Assembly: GCA_035570275.1 (NCBI GenBank)
Contig: DATMNI010000458.1
Location: 1-21,989 of the forward strand
Source: DATMNI01 sp035570275
GTDB lineage: Bacteria > Acidobacteriota > Terriglobia > Bryobacterales > Bryobacteraceae
Direction: 5' to 3'
Length of the DNA: 21,989 nucleotides
The number at the start of each line of letters is the position of its first letter. The first letter of the stretch is position 1. The translations under genes and the position numbers were made by a program. Shown one piece after another: positions 21,445 through 21,989 of this stretch. The notes beneath the pieces were generated by a model, which worked only from the letters and a program-made list of their open reading frames with translations, did not search any database and was not told the origin of the DNA.

Positions 21445-21989
21445 ATGAACGGTAAAAGGATGTTGACGATTCCGATTATTACGGGAGTGCTCGCCTTCGT
21501 GGGCAACTGGGCCATTTCCGCGCAGGACAAGTACACCTTGAAAGTGCCGAATGGGCTCTCGTTCTCTGAGTTCAGAGGATACGAGGCCTGGCAGGTTGTC
21601 TCCATCAGTCAGGACGGAAACCTAATGGCTGCGATCCTCGCTAATCCTGTGATGATCAAGGCCTACTTGGCCGGCGTTCCCGGCAACGGCAAGCCATTCC
21701 CCGACGGCGCCAAGATGGCGAAGATCCATTGGAACCCGAAAAAGTTGGAGACGTTTCCCGCAGCGACCGTGCCAGGTACACAGCATGATGTCGACTTCAT
21801 GGTGAAGGACAGCAAGAGGTTCGGGGACAGCGGCGGGTGGGGATATGCCGTGTTCGACTATGACGCTGCATCCGATAAGTTCACACCCGGCACCATGGCT
21901 GGCAAACCGCCGCAGGGGAACGACGCCAAGTGCGGGTTCGCGTGCCACACTACGGTAAAGACAAGAGATTACGTCTTCACGGATTACGG
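21445..21989 (+). CDS. Cytochrome P460-family protein, C-terminus beyond the window
   Basis: Translation from the ATG at 21445 gives 181 residues with no stop before the window ends. A strong Shine-Dalgarno (AAGGAGGTG, 21430-21438) precedes it. Residues 1-27 are a signal peptide (IPIITGVLAFVGNWAISAQ). The mature part matches the cytochrome P460 family: FRGYEAWQVVS, a segment MAKIHWNPKK, then a GWGYAVFDYD strand and a haem-attachment region KCGFACHTTVKTRDYVFTDY. These are periplasmic c-type haem proteins; characterised members oxidise hydroxylamine or bind NO. The attachment motif reads C163-x3-C167-H168, one residue longer than the usual CxxCH. The role in this organism is unknown. Confidence 0.8.
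   Translation, partial: MNGKRMLTIPIITGVLAFVGNWAISAQDKYTLKVPNGLSFSEFRGYEAWQVVSISQDGNLMAAILANPVMIKAYLAGVPGNGKPFPDGAKMAKIHWNPKKLETFPAATVPGTQHDVDFMVKDSKRFGDSGGWGYAVFDYDAASDKFTPGTMAGKPPQGNDAKCGFACHTTVKTRDYVFTDY

Noticed and set aside
1..21989. tRNA or rRNA genes
   Set aside because: No cloverleaf with a T-loop consensus or rRNA conserved segment was noticed on either strand.

Overview
The window is high-GC bacterial DNA that looks like Acidobacteriota, most likely a Bryobacterales / Solibacter-type soil bacterium. The clues are a TonB receptor with a carboxypeptidase-regulatory N-terminal domain, secreted proteins with divergent InlB repeats, and intergenic palindromes with the core GGCGGATT-NNN-AATCCGCC. 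The assignment is inferred from gene style; there is no marker gene.

Layout. 34-3439: a secreted InlB-repeat protein and a zinc-ribbon membrane protein on the minus strand, then a divergent secreted metallo-beta-lactamase-fold hydrolase. 3611-5401: a secreted TPR protein on the minus strand. 5440-11670: a vitamin B12 uptake and salvage locus. It has a cobalamin riboswitch, a BtuB-like receptor, a palindromic repeat element, a PduO-type adenosyltransferase, a DUF6580 membrane protein, a ParD/ParE pair whose toxin is frameshifted, a DUF71/COG2102 PP-loop ATPase and a BtuF-like corrinoid-binding protein. 11680-13175: a degenerate cytidylate-kinase-like protein with a nuclease-like C-terminus, overlapping hpt. 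13228-15273: a large GT-C-like membrane protein. 15238-15732: a composite repeat element containing a dead REP-associated transposase (RAYT). 15866-21286: YegD-like Hsp70, a secreted serine hydrolase, a small HTH protein and an ABC exporter. 21445 to the end: a partial cytochrome P460-family protein.

How the genes fit together. Cobalamin would cross the outer membrane through the receptor (repressed by the riboswitch when B12 is plentiful), be bound by the BtuF-like protein, and be converted to adenosylcobalamin by the PduO enzyme. No BtuC or BtuD is present in the window. The DUF6580 protein and the DUF71 ATPase occupy the places where transport and salvage functions would be expected, and they are the most interesting functional candidates. 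The second theme is a palindromic repeat family at three loci. One copy is built around a RAYT relic with long inverted repeats, one supplies the stop codon and C-terminal tail of a gene, and one ends at the start codon of another gene.
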